DNA of 64,000 bases, taken from Pelobates cultripes. Lineage: Eukaryota > Chordata > Amphibia > Anura > Pelobatidae. This document shows, one piece after another, positions 1 to 14,639 of the stretch (position 1 is its first letter; the number at the start of each line of letters is the position of its first letter). The position numbers and the translations under genes are program-made. The stretch spans positions 118,991,548 to 119,055,547 of the forward strand of contig OW240917.1 of NCBI GenBank assembly GCA_933207985.1. Direction: 5' to 3'. The notes under the pieces are model-generated. The model was not told the DNA's origin. It searched no databases and saw nothing but the letters and a program-made list of their open reading frames with translations.

Positions 1-950
1 GTCCAGGTAGAGGAAACAGAAGTTCCTCTACTGCTGTCCGCTCAGCCACACTGCATGAAGTAAGGCAAGCAGGCCCATAATGTGGTGGGGAAGAGAAGGG
101 CACACAAAAGGTGCTGGGGAAGGGGACAATAACACAGAGAGGGGCTGGGGAAGTGGAAAATTACACAGGGAGTGGCTGGAAAGGGAACAATGACACAGAG
201 AGGGGCTGAAGATGGGGACGGTGACACAGAGAAGGGCTGGGGAAGGGGACAATGACATACACAGAGGGCTGGAGAAAGGGACAATAACAAACAGAGAGGG
301 GCAGGAGAAGTGGACAATAACATACACAGAGGGGCTGGGGAAGGGAACAATAACACACACAGAGGGGCTGAAGAAGGTAACAGTAACATACAAAGAGGAC
401 TGGAGAATGGGACAATAACACAAACACAGGGGGTGGTGCAGGCAAAAATTACACAGAGAGGGGCTGGGGAAGGGGACAATGACACACACATGGGGCTGGA
501 GAAGAGGACAATAACAAAGAAAGAGGGTCTGGGGAAGGGAACAATAACACACACCAAGAGGCTAGGAAAAGGGACAGTGAAACACACAGAGGGGCTGGGG
601 AATAACACACACTGTGGGCCTGGGGAAGGAGACAATGACAGAGAGATGGGGCAGAAGAATGGTGCATTGACACAGAGAGGGGCTAGGGAAGGGCACAGTA
701 ACACACAGAGAGGACTGGGGAAGGGCACAGTAACACACAGAGAGGAGCTGGGGAAGGGGACCATGACACACAAAGGAGTAGGGGGGAAGGTAAGAGATAT
801 ACAAAGAGAAAAATTGAGGGATTAGATACACTAAAGGGGATGTAAGATACAACAAGGAGGTAAGGTACAAAAAAGTGGTAAGACATTCAAAAGATTGGAT
901 AAGAAATTCAAAAAGGGGGTTAAGAGACGCACAGGTGAAAAATGATTTTT
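1..950. repeat. Purine-rich minisatellite, period about 32 bp
   Basis: More than 20 imperfect units of the type GGGGCTGGGGAAGGGGACAA followed by TAACACACAGAGA. GGCTGG-like cores recur near 141, 172, 201, 231, 331, 460, 591 and 744. Unit length varies from about 30 to 36 bp; from about 800 the units degrade into AAGATACAA-type repeats. Both strands have long stop-free frames only because the repeat lacks stop triplets; I do not call any coding sequence. Confidence 0.85.
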
Positions 951-3900
951 TTTTGGAGAGGGGGCAACAAAATTAATCTTCGTCTGAGTAGTCAAAAGTG
1001 CCTGTACTAGCCCTGGTAGGATATGATATGTTTATACCATTTGTATTAGAAATATCTGCTTTGTTATTGTTATTTTGAACCTCCAATATACCTTTTATGA
1101 GGTCTCTGAACACTAGGTGACACAATATTTTAATCAATTGTCTGTTTCTGTCTTCCTCATTGTAAAAAAAAGTCACAGTATAAACAGGTCTAATAAGGTC
1201 CAATAACTGGGCCTGCCATTTTTATCAACGCAAACAAACAATGTGCATCGTTCTATGTTCATACCTGGTAATTCTAGGATTTTGCCCATGTGCCTTTGTT
1301 TCTAGGGCTGTTGACCAGTTACTCAATTTGGGACTACTATATGTCCTCTTTCATCATATTACTTCCATTCATCAGCTTAAAATAACCATTTTAGTTTATC
1401 ACCAATGGTCCATAATTGGCCCAAAGGATAACAGTATATAATATTTTCTATTTATTGCTTGTATATTTAGAACACGACATAAAGATTACATCATAGAATG
1501 TTGCCAAACAGTCCCTAAATGACAACAAAAGCATTTCATCAAAATGTGACATAATAAAATATAGCTCATTAATCCGCATTTGTTTAAAACAGGGACCAGA
1601 TGGACTTCCGATGCCTGGCTGTTGGCAAAAGGTGAGAACTGACTAATTGATGTCTCAGCTAAAAGATAGGTAATCGCGTTTGAAATTAAAATTAACCTTT
1701 TTTTATATTAAACCAAATTATTTCAATAAAGCATAAGAATGTACTCTGCATGCAGCATGTATGGTTTTGTAGCTGTTTAATATTTGCATGCTTGCAAGTT
1801 CTGTTACTATGTATAGTTTGAGATGACCGACTCCCAAACATTCACAATAGACAAACTATGAGCATGGTTCATAAATAGGACAGGCCCAACAAAAAGTAAA
1901 GTGTAGCTATACAAAATGGGTGCTGTCTAAAATATATTATAAGTTAAAAAAACGTATAAATATAGTGGAGTGCTATAAAAAGAGGGCTGTCTTACCACAA
2001 CTGCAAGAGAAGTGAGCCTTATTTTCTAGGCTCCATTCCATTTGAGTGAACCCGTAGCATTCACTCAATTTCACAGAGTGCCATTGCCATCTGCACTATA
2101 TGTTGTATACTGTTTTTATTTTTTACATGTGGCCATACTGATTCCCCATTTAACCACATTTTAAAGAGGGTAAGAAAGCCCTCTTTTTAAAGCGCTCCAC
2201 TATTTTTATAAGTTGTTCACTTATTTTAGATTGTTTGCAAGTTTGTAAAGGAAGGAAGGTTACTCTGCACGAGTGTTTAGAGCTACTCATTTTAGCTTAC
2301 ATATTTTGAAAGCACTTTTTATTCATATTTATTCAATGCCATCAGATACCACTACTATCTTAGATCTTAAATAAGTGCTGTGCCTAATTTAAAAAAGTGC
2401 TAGAAACCACCAAGAAATATCAACTATATAAATATGCTTCTTGTAATTGGCCTTTCAGCACACTTTGTACTCAAATAAAAATTAAATAATGACTAAGAGT
2501 ACATAGTGCAGGTTCTCAATTTAGATTTTAAAATGTTTATGCTGATAACCCGTCAACTTATTGGAAATACTCCCCTTTCTAATCACAATTTATTTGTCCT
2601 GGGGTAGCCAATTGTCTAAAGTGGAGGTTCTATGATTAAAAATGTAATACTTACACAGTTAAGAATATTGGTATGAAGCACTTCACAGTACTGTATCTAC
2701 ATACCATTAATTAAATCAAACAGTTACACTCTTTTCTTTTAGTAGTAACTTGCATTCATTATCTTGGCTGCTTGACGATAGAGCTACAACATTACCACTT
2801 GTGTCATTGTCCAAATTCTTATGGACTTCAAAGGGCACAAAATCTTCCATGTGAGATAATGCAGAAAATAATTTGCTGCCTTTTGAAGAGGGCCATGTTT
2901 CACTGTAAAATACGTGAACATCTCCCCAAATATATTAACATGACCAAACAAGAGTCCATTCTAGTAATCCATCCACAGCCAGGTAGAACCACTTGTGTAA
3001 ATACATACTAGTATTCAAAAATCTGCAATCCTCACAGTATAGTGAAACAGGGCTTAGAAAAGTAAAATGTAGGCTACAAAGGTTTTAATACCACAACTAA
3101 TGTATATTTTAATGCTGCAGATAAAATTGCAGTGCTGTGGGATAGCAGGAAAATTGATCTCAGTTATGATGAGTGTATTGTAATAGGACTGTTATGAGAA
3201 ATGGAATTTACAAAACTTAGCAACCCTCGTGATAAATGTATTCTACAGTCAAGGGCATATCTTCCAGGTCCTTCATATTATATATTGTCAGTTTGCATGG
3301 ATAATTAATGGAAGTAATTTCCCATTTAAATTTAGTCTTAAACGATTATTTAACTCCATTCCCAAAGTGGAGGAGCATTTAATGGGTAAAGAGTTGTATT
3401 CTGGATTGTTCGTAACTTAATGTCTACTTTGGATATATAATAAAGCAGTATATTTGGATGCTCTTCAGTCTTGAAACGCTTAACCGCTGTATTTTATTTT
3501 TGTTTTGCAGTGATGAATCTAACCATGCAAGCATGAAGTTGTAAATAATAATCCAAACTCTGTATTTATAGTTGAAAGCTGAAAGGATGGGTTGAACAGA
3601 AATGTTTACATGTAACTTTTACTTGTTCACGAGTAATTTTTTTGTTCACTTGCACATGCAGTAGTTAACACTGCTTGGGATACCTTCATTAACTTTGACA
3701 GTTTAATGTAATAACTACATATTGCCATGAACATATTTGCATATGGCTTTTGACATTCCAGACTAGTTGAAGTCAAATATTACAGCCAAATATAGTCAAA
3801 TCAATATGGACTCTCATCTGAGCCTACACCTAGTTGTTATCCATGTTTGTGCCAAATCAAAAGACTAATAAGTGTCTTCATAGCTGGTTGTATAAATCTG

Positions 3901-6900
3901 TGATATGCATGAGTTCTGTGCCTCAACGTTTGCAGTGTGATTGAACCTCACTTGCTTGCTGGCCTCGTTCACCCATTCTTCTGAACGCATTTTTTGTTCC
4001 TTCCAAGGGAGTGACACCATGGCTTGTGGCTAAAAAAAGATAGAACTGAAACAAAGAATCAACCAGTGTTATAAAACTTGGAGACACTTGGCCAATGGTG
4101 TGGCCTGTAAGCTCCTGTTTCACCTGCCTTTCTACTACTGAGGCTTCTTGGTCCTGATTGCCTTCAGCAATTTTTCATTCTGTGCTACACAAGGCCACCG
4201 GGAAGTAGAATGTGGACTTATTTTGGAAACACGATGTATCGCAGGGATACAGTACTGTTTGGAGATGGCCAGCGAAGTGTCCGGGGACTGGGGTATTACA
4301 TAAGGACACAGGTGGTCATGTTTCGTTGATAAAACTCTTTCATTATACATCTTAAACTCACCCACAATGGTTATCTTGACTATCTTAAGGATATCTTAAG
4401 GATACAAGGTGGTTGTGGAGAAAGAAATGCTCATCTTATATTATTATGAGTAGGTTGAGATAGCTCATGTGTGTACGGTATATTTTTAATCAAATAAAAA
4501 ATGCACAAGTAAATCACATGATCCTACCCAACAGAATATTGGTACTTTTTGTTTATTCCTTTTCTTTAAGGTATTTTCATGTGATCTAGAAAAACTGGGT
4601 CATTTTGAAAGCCTAACAACATCAATCTTTATGAGTGCCAAAACATCCTAAAATTTGCTCTTACTGTATGTATCATTAAGGTCTGTTATGACACCTTTTC
4701 TTTTTATTTAAAATATCTTTTGATCAATGTAAGGGTTTGTTCATAAAGTATCGCACTGTTGTGGAATCTATTCAGTATAAACAGTCTCATAGTAAACCGA
4801 GCCGCTATGGCAATTTATTGCAAGACTAATATTTTCCTTAACCTCCACCTAATGTGGTAACATGTCAGTTTATTACAACTGCGTACAACCGTGCAAGATG
4901 TCATACATGATTCTTTTGTATCTGCTATTATTGAGGAATGCTCTGTCAACAAAACAATAGTATATCGACTTAGTACAAATGCTCTGTGACAGTTTTGTGC
5001 AATTTTTGTTTTCCCGCAAACAGTCTGAAGTTGCGTTCTTGCACATGCTTGCAAATCGCAGTGTAAAAAAAAAAGAAAAACACAAAAAGATTCAACAATG
5101 TTGTTGGTTGTGTTAGTGTTTTGAAACCTTACTTAGTTCCTTGTTAATGTCTCTCCATTATAAATAATTTATGCTGAAAGGAAATGTCAAGAAATCATGA
5201 AACCTTTTACGTATGCTAAAGCACTCATTCCTTACTCTCTGACAGGTATCCAGTATTATTTTGTGGTCTGGAAAAAAAAAACAGTGTTGCTGCCATGGGG
5301 TGTTGTCTTTTTTTTGTTTGTTTTTTATGCGTTTTACCGTATTTCCCCTATAATCAAAAGAGAAAACAATTCTCAGACACTTTAAAAGAGTTCCCTACTT
5401 TGTTGGAAACCTGGCTGCAGCTGTATTAACACTGAACTGTGGAATTGGGAGCACAGCCAACAGTTTTACTGCTGATCTCCTGAAAAGCACACGTTGTTTC
5501 GATAAATATTAGCTGAGATGCCAAACTTTAAGTCACGCAATAGGTTAGGCTATCATTAGGTACAGAGTGTGTATCCTGTCTGAGATGCTGTTAGTCATTT
5601 CTGCTTATAGCCCCAGAACTGCAGATATTATTCCAAACAATACAGGAAGGTACTTGTAAGGAGAATAAAGAAAAAAGTATGTACTGTAAGACATGCCAGG
5701 GTAATACCATTGACTAAATCATATTAAACTTAAATCCAAACAGCTGCATTTAGTATATTAAGTGTCTGTACCATCTACGCACCCACAAGCATAACAAATG
5801 CTTAATAAGGGCCAACTAATGATAAGACATTGTGGTATGATCTTCAAAACTTTCATTGTTTAGTTTTGGTATTTTTTTCTCTGATGCCCTAATTTAGCAA
5901 TTGGGTTTAGTGCAGTTTACAAAAATGCAAGCTGTGGCGTGTTGAGAAATATTGTTTAAAAATGGCCAAATTGTAATAAAAATAGTCGTGTTGTTGCAAG
6001 TTCATTCCCATAGATCACTTATTAGGGAGTAAATCCCTCTTTTTTTTTTTCCAAATGAAAATATTCCATTAACACCCTAAATGCAGTATTTATGCTCCAG
6101 TAAAGCATTTAGTGGATGTCATTATGATTGATGTGTTATTAAATATTGTCCACAAATTCAAATAAAAAGAAAAAAATCTTAAATACGTAACTCGGCAAGC
6201 CAGGCCATTCAAAAATTGGTTAAAATGTCATTATTATTCCTTTAAAGTGTATACTTCCTGTATATTCCTGTAGTGTAAGAGATTAAAGGGGAAATTAGAA
6301 CTTTAAGTTAAAAAAAAAAATCTTAAATTTTGCTATTTGAGTAAATTTGGTGAAAGAGAGCAGTTGTAGCTTTTGTGAGTTAAGTCAAAACTTAAATGTT
6401 TACTAATCTGGAGTTTAGGAAATAAAGCTTCTAGTGACTACTATGAACAAATAGCAGCTCTGCATATTGTGAACAGGGCTGTGCACATTGCCCTCCTAAT
6501 CTGTTTACGATACTTGGGTGCTGCCATAGCTCTGAGAATTAGAAAGGGGAAGTAGGGACTTACGCAGCATTTGCCCACAGATAGGCCATATACGCAATAT
6601 TCTCCTCATTTACACAGATAGCTTTTAATAACTCTCTCAATTGAGTTTATCATTAATTTTCTTTAGTTTAAATGCAAAATGTCAGCTATCTCACTGCTGA
6701 ATTAAAACCAAGTCCAATGAAAATACCTGTAGATCCGAATAATGCATTGCCTTACTGCATAGAACCTACTACTGATTTTGCAAAGTACCTTTAGTTTTAT
6801 TTCCACAAACACACAATATAAACTTTTTTTGTGTGTATGAGATGTGTTTTCCCTTTTAATTAACTTGCTTGATTAATTAGGCTAAATGGTTAATGAGGTA

Positions 6901-8691
6901 CTGATTTTATTTTGTATTTACTTTCCTTTTAGTGCTATTTTTCTAATGTTTTCTGTATATAAAAAAAGGAAAATGAGCTTAAAATACATTTTCTTACCAT
7001 TCATTTCATTCCTTTACTATTGTTTTTAGTTTCAATGATTTAGCAACTATGACCTGTACCCTACAAGAGCTAGAAGGGAGGGCAATATATTGTATCGTAC
7101 CTCTCATTTCTCCACTAATGATAGTATTTAGAAGGAAAAGGTAAGCTCTAGAGTTGCAATTGGTGTAGACACCCAACACCATGTTTTAACATTTTTGACT
7201 GCTCCTGTTTGTGAAGATACTCTCTCTCATGTCAAGGAGAATATTCTGCTTTACTGATCCAACAGCGTCCACACAAATACATCCATCACACGTAGCCATA
7301 CTTTGCCTCCATAAATATGATCAGAGTTGGTGGTCCACAGCAACTGATGCCAGACCTTACCTATCCTACCTAGACTTGGTACTTTAGTACATAACAAACC
7401 ATATGTCACTGTTATTTCAGTTTCCATGGAAAACATTTAAACTGTGCTAATATCTGTCGCACAATCGAATTATGAATTTCTAGCATTGATTTGTATCCCT
7501 TTTTAATACTATTTTGTGTTAGTTGAATTTGCTTGAATTTCAGAACAGTGGTAAAATTCATGCTTTCATGTCTGCCATGAAGGGTTGAAGGAGTTCAATG
7601 CATTTAGAATCAATTCATGTATCTTTTTTAGAATATATTTATATGTGATATATTGGTTTATGTACATTATAATGGTAAATACATTTTGAATAAGCTTTGT
7701 TTATCAAAGGTTTGCCAAAGCTCAGCTCCAGCATAAACAAAGCACACAATCTTTTTTTAAATATGAATTTTTATTTTAGCTGGATGCAATTTTAAGATCA
7801 AAATAAAAGCTGATTTTTTTCATCACATTCAAGATTTTATTGAATGTAGCACATTATGTTTTTTTCATGAAACCCACTTTCTGAGTCAGGGTAAAACTTT
7901 GATAAACTCATTTATATTTACTTTCTATACTGGTGTGACATACTTATTAAATCGAGGGTGTATTTTTTTTGTTTAGTTTTTGTTTTATTTCCAATAACAT
8001 TTTTATTTGAATCACTGGAGGATTCATTTGTTTATTGAGCAATTGTGTAAGCAGTTGTAGTTTGTAATATGATTGTGCTGTTTAATTGATTATGAAGAGT
8101 GTATAAGAGTCTAACGCCTGGTATTTCAACCAAATAGCATCCAATAAGCTGTAGCGTTAAACATGGTCTCTAGACTTAGCTGAAATGTCAGCAACAGGCC
8201 TTAATGTTTCTTGCTCAAAAAGACATTTGACTGAATAATTTTTGTTGATCTTGCCTTTTTGTATACAACAACCTCCATCTTTCCTGCATTTTAACTACTA
8301 ACAAAATAATCCTCAGCTTTTCTTGGATGCCTCAAGCAGTATATTTCATAAGCTAGATGGTAGCCATTTTGATAGGTGATAATAACAAGGCCAGCAACGA
8401 TTAAGTAATAAATATTACATGTTTATTGACTTTTCAATTCAAATTTTGAGTCTTCTCTCTTTTTTTTTTTTTATCTCTATGGAGTTTATTCACTGAATAG
8501 TATAAGGCAATGAATTTAAAAATCAGTTGTGAAATTATTTTCAGTGGACCATGTCGTATTCAGATTTATAAATGACCAGACATGGCTGTCCCAAAACATT
8601 ATGCTGCGTGGGTACAAAAACAAAATGCTGCCCCCACTCCAGTGCATATGTCATATGCTATATAGCCTAACTTCTCAACATAACTAATTAA
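951..8691. other. AT-rich intergenic spacer, no recognised gene
   Basis: Read on both strands. Only short open frames without family resemblance occur (for example a 76-codon minus-strand frame at 973-1203). No tRNA, rRNA or retroelement coding segment was recognised. Homopolymer runs of A and T are common. This is probably old, unrecognisable repeat and spacer DNA. Confidence 0.6.
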
Positions 8692-9072
8692 AAGATATTT
8701 ATAGTGCTAGGAATGCAAAGTTGTATTCCTAGCAGTATAGTACCCTAGAGTGCACCCTTCGCTTGCGCACCCCTTCTCTCCGCCTCACAGAAAGGGTTAA
8801 AAACTCTTTTGTCACTTACTTGAATTCAGCACCTATGTCCCTCAGCGCTGGGTCAGGCTTCCGCCTCAGCATTAGGACAGTCCCATGCAGGTGAACAAAA
8901 TTCACCACTAGAGGTGGAGTTAACCCTGCATGTAATTATTGCAGTTTATCATTAACTGCAATAATTAATAATAATAATATTAATAATTACAAATGCAGAG
9001 ATAAACTAACAGGGACAGTGCACCCAGAGCACTTCAATGAGCTGATGTGGTCTGGTTGCCTATAGTGTCCCT
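8692..9072. mobile_element. TTAA-flanked MITE (CACTATAG family)
   Basis: Flanked by TTAA at 8688-8691 and 9073-9076. The right end reads GCCTATAGTGTCCCT; the left end is a diverged copy of the inverted repeat. GC-richer than its surroundings. TTAA target choice suggests mobilisation by a piggyBac- or Kolobok-type transposase (inference). Confidence 0.6.
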
Positions 9073-9076
9073 TTAA

Positions 9077-12000
9077 CCATATCATATAAGCCTACTATGT
9101 AGCTATCCACACACATAAATAACTAACCACTCACCAGCACACATACTGAGCAATACACACATACAGGCACATACACATACTTTCAGTGCTACAGATATAC
9201 ATGCACTGACGCTTTTATTTCTTGAAGGTTTTGCAGCTAAATCTTCTTACCCACTAATGGCTGATGTGCTGCCTTTAAAAATGCTGCCTTAATATGGCTG
9301 ATTCAGTTATGTATAAAGCTGCTTTTTAACAAAATTCTAGTCTAGCTATTGGCACTAAGTTTGCTGGAATATATTGACCCGTGGGATAGAGTAAATGTTG
9401 TAGTAACAAAATAGGTAATGCTTGCCTATGAAAAGGTTGTATTCTTAATAAAATATTCCAAGACCTGCCAGAAGGCTTATTATTTAAATGTTATTAGGAG
9501 CACTGGATACCCCTATGTGAATGTACACTTCGGGGTATATTCACTAAACATTGAATTGTATGGCACTACCAACAACTTGTTTCGTTACAATTTTCTGTTT
9601 TGTGAGTTGATCCCAAAACTGCTCTTATTTAGTCTATTAAAAGCTACATTGTTTTTGCATCGTCTTATCCGTTATTGCATACCACACACATCTGAATTGC
9701 TGCCCGAACCTGTGATGGTTTACTGGATTTAATCATGGATTTGTTATTATTCATATTATCTATCTAAGTAATCATGTCGGGTATGCAGAGAAAAAATTAT
9801 GGTATTATGGTAATGGGTAATGCAATGTAATATGCATATTTTCAAGGTGAACTTAATCTCAATATATATATATATGTTTTATTTCTTATTTCATTTTTTG
9901 TATATTTTTTGGCAACATTGTGTACATTATTATTGTAGCAGATAAATTAGTACTGCAGTGTAAGAGCTCATGTTAAGGATGAAGGAGTCCCTATTGGCAG
10001 TATGCTGCTATTTTACGACACATGGGTCGATGTTGTAATTAATCACATGTAATAAGGGCCATAATTGCGACCTGGGCTAAACCATAGGACATTGTGTGGT
10101 CCAATCAGCTCTAAGAACCACAAGTTGGTTTATGGTTTGGCAGGTGTCTGTAAATATGGTCTTAAGTGTCTTGTCAGTGTAAATATGAAAATTGTGTTGC
10201 CTGAAGGTGCAAACATTTGCAAAAATGCTGATTTGATTCATGTATTATTTTTTAATGAAATTTTGTCACTTTTCACAGTTTATGTTCTCCTATATATATA
10301 TATACTGCTTTGCATTAAGGATTTCATTTTTAAGAATGTTGCTCACCAGATTTCGAATACATATTTCAGAATTTTGTAATTTCTTTTTGGTTTATTAATT
10401 CATGGTGAGAAGTTGATCTTCAGAATTATTTTTACACTATGTATGGCATATTTTCATAATGTAAAAAGTGTGTAATTAAAATATTAATCCCCTTTATCAT
10501 TTTGGAGTGTTTTTATTTTAAGATTGCTAATAAATATGGAGGTTCAATAACTTCTATTGATTAAACTGACAGAACGCTGTTGCAGTAGGAACTGCTAAGA
10601 CCACAAGGAATTTTTAGGCATAACCTAATAATAGCCAATAAGTTATTTGAACGAAGAACAGTATGTCATATTTACAAATAATAATTCCATAGCGTTCCAC
10701 AACTTTATCACTGACAGTATTATTGATTTTATTATTACTGTTACGTGATTCACTGATTTCAATCAAATACAAAAAAGCTCCCAGAAAAAAAGGCACCATT
10801 TAAGAAGGTAAGGGGGACAGTGGATTTTGGTGAGTAAAAGGAATACTCCTTCCTAAAGATGAATGCTTTGGAAACATGTGGTTCTTATAAATAACATTAG
10901 TTTGTCATATAGCTGTTTTATCTGGGTGCTTAAAGGGGAATCATCACTTCTTTGGAAATTACACCAAGGAATACAACATTGAGAATTACCAATATTTATT
11001 TTTAAAATGTTTCATGTGTTGCTTTGTTTTCTTTTAAATCTATGATCGAGGTTTATATATTGACATCATAATCCGCTTTAGTCCAGGCACAGACAAGGCG
11101 CGGATTGAATTGGTTGAAAAGCAACATCGTTTCTCCCCCTCCACATACTATGTTCAATTAATAGAAAAGTGCAGAGATTAAAATGATGTTCGGGTGTATG
11201 TAATAATGGAAGTGCTTGCTTTTAGGATAAACTAAATAAAGCAACGTGGTTTTCTACATTGGATTTTACTGTACAGACATCACAAATGCAGGCCTCCCAA
11301 TCATCCCGATTTCTACTGCAAACGCCCAATTTTCAGGTACTGTCCCACCATCCCGACTTCATTCTCTGTTGTCTCACTTTTGGGGATACCAGAGAACTGT
11401 CCCTAACAAGCATGATCAGGGCACTAGGGCCCTGCAAGGAGCACTGACACAGTGATCCCTTCGCGGCTCCCCTTCAGTGGGCTGCCATTACATGATTGGC
11501 AGGCAGCCTGGTGAGCATACTTGCCAGGCTGAACTGCCAGTAATTCGGTGGACAGACTCCTTTGCAGGCACTAATAGATATGCATATTCAGAATCATTTG
11601 CACAAGCGATTGAAGTGATGGGCTGGAGCATATTTTAACCCCTTAACCCATATGTATATAATTCCACAAAATGTGCAAACATGCACTCAAAAACTAGGAT
11701 GAAAATGGTAGATGAGAAATTGAAATTTATATAGCTACAAAATGCAGATTATTAAAAGGAGTGTTGAAGGTGTTATGTATTTATATTGCAATGGTTTTTT
11801 CCCCCAGAATAAATAATACAGCCGTTTGAAGTTAAGAGGGAAGAGTGGCTTTGCACATAATTCATGCTTGGAAAAGGTGAAATCTATTCTGCTGGCAGAA
11901 TAACATACACTAACAGATTGATACTCACTAATACTAAAGGCAGGCAAGATCATGCTGAGGTTTTTACAACTTGGGTTTACATCTCTATCTTTTGTATATA

Positions 12001-12169
12001 CAAAATATACATTTGTATATAATTACTGGACTTTTCCTGCTACCCATCATGTAAATGCCAAGAACATGATTGCCTATTTGGACATAGACAAGATCCCAAG
12101 CTGCCTGTAAACCCCACTACAAGCAGCACTTTGCAATTATAGAAAGAAGGTATTTGGGGAAAGAAGGCG
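9077..12169. other. AT-rich spacer with small repeats
   Basis: Contains CACA-type microsatellite at 9110-9180, an (AT)n run at 9860-9876, and at about 11280-11560 a GC-richer segment resembling an interspersed repeat (CCTCCCAATCATCCCGATTT). No supported gene; 104-codon frames at 9418 and 10065 show no family features. Confidence 0.55.
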
Positions 12170-12325
12170 CTGCTCAAACAAGCCGGGGTGACTAAAAGTA
12201 GTGGGACATGTATCATTAGCTGTCTTGCCCAAGATGACTTACCTGGTGAGTTGACCTGAATGGGCTTTGAACCAGGAATTCCAAGTGATATTACCACTGC
12301 TCTAACCAACCAATAGCATTCAGGG
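12170..12325 (-). mobile_element. tRNA-derived SINE, MIR/CORE-like
   Basis: On the minus strand there is an A-box-like GGTTGGTTAGAGCAGTGG and, at tRNA spacing, a B-box-like GGTTCAAAGCC. These are followed by a body with CTTGGGCAAGACAG, resembling the shared core of MIR-type SINEs. Internal Pol III promoter boxes followed by a non-tRNA body are the hallmark of such elements. No tRNA fold was checked. Confidence 0.5.
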
Positions 12326-13733
12326 AATGTACTGAAATGTGATGTCATAGCCCGGTGCTCAAAGAAGACACATGAACTAGGCCCCTCTGAGTACAGGCCT
12401 CCTGCCTATCAGTAAATAGATGGAAGTTCAGAGCCCAAGTATCTCTAAGCTTGAATGTATCTCTCTAGCCATTAAGGTAAGGCACTAGTAGCCTATAATC
12501 ATGGTACAAGTGGTCTAGTAGAGGCAAGAGATACATGCCACCCTATGCACAAATCTTGATATCATTAACCCATGGGGCTCTGTGCAGAGCCACAAACAGA
12601 GCATTGCAATAACAATTTTGTCCCATCATTCTACATCTTTAGGTTATTATTGGGACTGAAATAGGACAGCGACTTAGAGGTCAACAGTAAAGGGACAGAT
12701 ATCCTCCTGTGTGGCTTTTGATATTAATCATTCTGATATACCCACAAAATTCTGGCCCCCAATGCTTCCCTTTTCTAAAGTTTGTTTTTTTATTGTAAGT
12801 TCTACACAAACTCAATTTTTTCCTTGGCAATGGACTTATTTGTATTTTTGCATTATGAAGTATCTCTGTGTTTCTACCAGGGAGCACAATTGCTCATTAT
12901 AGTCAAAATGTTATGTAATGGAAACTTTGTTAAAGTACAAACAATATCCTAACTAATATGGAACATTGTGTAAATGCCAATGTTATTGCAGCCATGTCAG
13001 TCCAAAGTTATTTTGATATATTTATCTTTTAAATACTATAATCTTTGTTCCATATAGCTTCAACTTATTTTCTGCAGCGAATAACATACTAGTAAGCACC
13101 TGTCGGGACTCCAGGAAATATCAATATTTTTTTATCACTTTTTTCCTTTAAAAATGACATATGGCTAATTAAGTACTGACGCCTTTAGGCAAACTAATGG
13201 ATGAATGGAAATATCTACATAAAATAATCTTACAATTAGAATGAATGATAGATTACATGTACATGGGAACAACTTTTTAATATTTCTGTATATTTTATTT
13301 CCTAGTTAGTGAATGAGCCATGCCGAGAAATGGGAGCCTAATATCAAAAATTTAAATTAATAAAAGGAAATAACAAAATAAAACAAAACAACATAATTCA
13401 AAATAATAATAGAATAATAATAATGTAATAAAATAATAAAGTAATAATAAAATAATAATAATAAAATTAAAAATTAAAATTAAAAAGAAGCAATATAACA
13501 AAAAAGGTATCTGCCATGTACTGTAAATTACGAAAAAAAAGATCACCAAAGGACAACCAACATTGACATAGCCATAAAAAACACAGCAATAAATATATTC
13601 ATATATAAATATACACGCATCCGCATCTATACACATAACATGCATATAGATAAACTACTATAAACATACCTAAATAAGAGACCTACATTGTCAAGAAACT
13701 ACTATATATGTAAAATGGGACCATACCATAGTA
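12326..13733. other. Spacer with A/T-rich tandem tract
   Basis: No gene recognised. 13350-13490 is an AT-rich tract of AATAAT-type repeats. Open frames here come from low complexity. Confidence 0.6.
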
Positions 13734-14417
13734 CAGGGGTAGGCAACCTACGGCACTAGTGCCACGGCCTATCAGGAGTCCCAGTGACACTTCAGATATC
13801 TGCTAATACGAAAAGATGGTGAAGGACAATCCTCAATTTATGCACTGCAGCACATAGAGGAAGTGATCTCGGATCTGTAGTAGAGCAGCCTGCAGCTGCT
13901 GTTGCAGCTCCTGTCCTTGACCTGTACCACGGAACCCAGGGAAGCCACCCACACTGCTAGATATACACAGAAATGCAGAATAACACTCCCCTCATACAAA
14001 TAATACGAACAGCCCACAAACAAACATACACACAGTCCGCACAAACGTAACCCGCTAACAATCCACATACATGCACACAACCCCATATGCAGCCTCTCAC
14101 ATGCAATACCCCAAACAGCCCCCACACACTACCAAACACACAATGTGACATATCCATCCACACACAATTCCACAAGCAGCCCTCATACACAGCCCACATT
14201 CATATGTATCATACATGATACCATAAACTACTAATGAACATATACAATATAATAGCTCCTATACGCACAAATACAACAATACAAAGCAATTACAGTAAAA
14301 ATAACACAAGCAGAATACGGCAGCATACACACCTCAATTTACAAAATAGGACCGGCACGCTACGGGACATCACACTCCTATATCGGCACAGTGCTGCTAA
14401 AAGGTTGCCTACCCCTG
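13734..14417. mobile_element. Non-autonomous hAT transposon, copy 1
   Basis: Left end CAGGGGTAGGCAACCTACGG, right end AAAGGTTGCCTACCCCTG, which are matching terminal inverted repeats. Perfect 8-bp target duplication CCATAGTA at 13726-13733 and 14418-14425. 684 bp, no transposase. The second copy at 34156-35730 shares the interior (for example CACACTGCTAGATATACACA). Confidence 0.92.
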
Positions 14418-14639
14418 CCATAGTATATGAAATTTAAGCATTCCATTTATACAGTGGAAAGTCTAAAGTGTATAAGATAGATAATAAGTCTACCAATATA
14501 TATATATATTTGAAAATCTCAGTATATATAATGTCCAGATACATAGGACCAAAAATAGAAAAGCTCCTACACTAAAAAGTGTTTTAATAAAACTGTGATA
14601 TCCAGCAATGTAATATCCAAATTGTATTTATTATGTATA

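Noticed and set aside
973..1203. 76-codon minus frame with acidic end
   Set aside because: Looks protein-like at first sight but matches no family I know, has no splice or promoter context, and is short enough to be chance.
13838..14199. Cys/Trp-rich 95- and 80-codon minus frames
   Set aside because: Wholly inside the hAT MITE; the same frames appear in its second copy (35249-35644) because the DNA is repeated.
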